Shown piece after piece: positions 62,568-64,000 of a DNA stretch of 64,000 bases (position 1 is its first letter; every line of letters starts with the position of its first letter). The notes beneath the pieces were generated by a model, which saw only the letters and a list, made by a program, of their open reading frames with translations, was not told the origin of the DNA and ran no database searches. Both the position numbers and the translations under genes were made by a program. Source of the stretch: Asterias amurensis (taxonomy: Eukaryota > Echinodermata > Asteroidea > Forcipulatida > Asteriidae); NCBI RefSeq assembly GCF_032118995.1, contig NC_092669.1, forward strand, positions 2,789,501-2,853,500. Reading direction: 5' to 3'.

Positions 62568-64000
62568 TGGTTATTTTTCAAATTTACAGCTTAAAATTGT
62601 CATTATGGTCTGTAAATTGCTCTCGAAACAGGATTTTAAAGCAACAAATTTTTGTTTTACCATTTTTTCCTCCAAATCGTGAAAAATATGCTGTAGATTT
62701 TACGACTCAATCTAATTTTGCTATGCTAACTTTTTTCAAAATGGATAAATCACACGTATTTATTGCATTATATCACACTCGTTGTCGTGTTTTAGTTTCA
62801 AGGGATACAACAATCTATCCCTTCCTTTTTTTCGGTTGTTTTTTAGCAGCAAAGGATAAACAAATCTATCCCTTCCACTTTTCAGCTTGACTTGAGCACC
62901 AAAGGATAAACAAATATTTCCCCTCCTCTTTTTGGCTAAGTTTGTGCTCCCGATATTGACGTTGTTCTCCCAAAGGTATTTTATGGAGAAAAACAGTATA
63001 GTTTTAACATTTTTTATTTAATTGTGAACCTGTTTATATTTGGTTATTTGTCAAGTATCTTAAAATATTCATTATGGTCTGAGAATTGCTCTCGAAACAG
63101 GATTTTAAAGCAATAAGTTTTTGTTTTACCATGTTGTCCTCCAAATCGTGAAAAACATGATGTAGATTTTACGAATCAATCTAATTTTGCTATGCTAACG
63201 TTTTAACCCTTTAGTCCCTGCACCGCCCGAGTTTGCTGAAATCCAATTTCTCAAGATTCTTGCAGTAAATTACTGGAATCGTAGTTCAAATTTTAAAAGA
63301 TAGCCATGGCTTAATGTGTATGCACAATTTTTAACCCTTTCGGTAATAGTACAAGTTTTCATGGGAACAATAAATGCCTCACGTTAAACGGCTATGGTAA
63401 TTTTTATGGCGAATATTTTTGTGCACGGATAAAATGAACACAATAGCTTTTCAAGGCTTTTGTCTGGCTGGCTCAATTCTCATACTGATTAAATGCGAAG
63501 GCGTTAATTTTCGACAATATCATCATAAATGATGAATAGTTTCCTGTTTACTAATGAGCGTTTTATTTTTCGTAAGAGCTAAATTATTTCATCATCATTA
63601 GCTTCGACAAGTCAACTGTGAAGGGAGAATTAATAACGATCTATAACAACTAGATATATAACAAATGCGTAGACCTACTAATGACTATCGAGTTTTCTTT
63701 TGATGTACCTTTTTTTCTCTACAAACACAAGCTAGCGAGGTTTCCTCGTACCGCATACAGTGTATCGCTATATGCGGCTGAGCGGTACAGTGGCTAAATG
63801 GTTAAAAATAGATAAATTCCACTTATTTGTTACAATATATCGCACATTTTGCCGTGTTTGAGTTTCAAGGTATAAATAAATCTACCCCTCCTACTTTTTG
63901 GTTGGTTTTGAGCAGCAAAGGATAAACAAATTTATCCCTTCCACTTTTCAGCTTGATTTGAGCACCAAAGGATAAACAAATCTAACCCTCCTTTTTCTTG
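62568..64000. repeat. Long direct duplication (~0.4 kb units), second unit split
   Basis: 62568-62735 and 63042-63205 are near-identical (ATGGTCTGTAAATTGCTCTC / ATGGTCTGAGAATTGCTCTC; CTCCAAATCGTGAAAAA). The first continues GATAAATCACACGTATTTAT and the second resumes after the inserted MITE-11 as GATAAATTCCACTTATTTG. Both then run into an AAAGGATAAACAAATCTATC minirepeat (62845-62945, 63910-64000). Confidence 0.85.
63207..63801. mobile_element. MITE-11: piggyBac-like non-autonomous element with TTAA ends
   Basis: TTAA at 63203-63206 and 63802-63805 brackets 595 bp. The left end CCCTTTAGTCCCTGCACCGC pairs with CCATTTAGCCACTGTACCGC read from the right (about 16 of 20). TTAA duplication and CC(C/A)TTTAG-type ends are piggyBac hallmarks. 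No transposase ORF. It cleanly interrupts the second unit of the 62568-64000 duplication. Confidence 0.75.

Noticed and set aside
1-64000. LTR retroelements, Polintons or other virus-derived fossils
   Set aside because: No gag, protease, integrase, capsid or envelope-like stretch and no long terminal repeats were recognised by eye. Weak remnants could have been missed without a search.

Overview
The window is animal nuclear DNA and most resembles an echinoderm genome, possibly a sea star. Spliced genes have short exons, GT-AG introns and large intergenic spaces. It carries the Fanconi gene FANCE, the stress-granule gene CAPRIN and the H4K20 methyltransferase KMT5B/C, together with a marine-invertebrate style F-type lectin. 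Non-coding DNA is packed with short inverted-repeat elements. The echinoderm assignment is inference from gene content and repeat style, not from a database match.

Layout. (1) 1-4112 (+): the 3' part of a secreted F-type lectin (fucolectin) gene ending in a PAN/apple domain. (2) 4.1-7.9 kb: repeat-filled spacer. (3) 7990-13041 (+): complete FANCE, 7 coding exons, 575 aa. (4) 13-20.3 kb: the convergent 3' ends of FANCE and CAPRIN, including a 312-bp element that starts with a hammerhead-ribozyme-like motif. (5) 33449-20318 (-): complete CAPRIN, 15 coding exons, 864 aa, its introns loaded with a tRNA-derived SINE, foldback MITEs, a LINE 3' end, a second hammerhead-like motif and two tandem arrays. 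(6) 33.5-39.5 kb: spacer or long 3' UTR with MITEs. (7) 47025-39504 (-): KMT5B/C (SUV4-20H), 8 coding exons, 847 aa, with a non-coding first exon near 48.3 kb and a probably divergent promoter. (8) 48.4-64 kb: the first two coding exons of an unrecognised acidic, lysine-rich protein (50662-60101, +), two tRNA-Ser(UGA) genes, and many MITEs, tandem repeats and one piggyBac-like MITE with TTAA ends.

The three complete genes are housekeeping regulators: FANCE in interstrand-crosslink repair, CAPRIN in RNA granules with G3BP, and KMT5 in H4K20 di/trimethylation. They share no obvious pathway. All exon joins below were checked by eye for splice sites and reading phase; there is no transcript evidence. 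Repeat families are numbered MITE-1 to MITE-11 for cross-reference only. The numbers are local and do not refer to a database.

The most interesting observations are: two hammerhead-like motifs of the Penelope-like-element type, each inside an insertion with direct repeats at its ends; a tandem array in a CAPRIN intron in which nearly every unit is an intact-looking 3' splice site; a 20-nt microexon carrying core catalytic-domain residues of KMT5; and a SUMO-interaction-like motif in FANCE.
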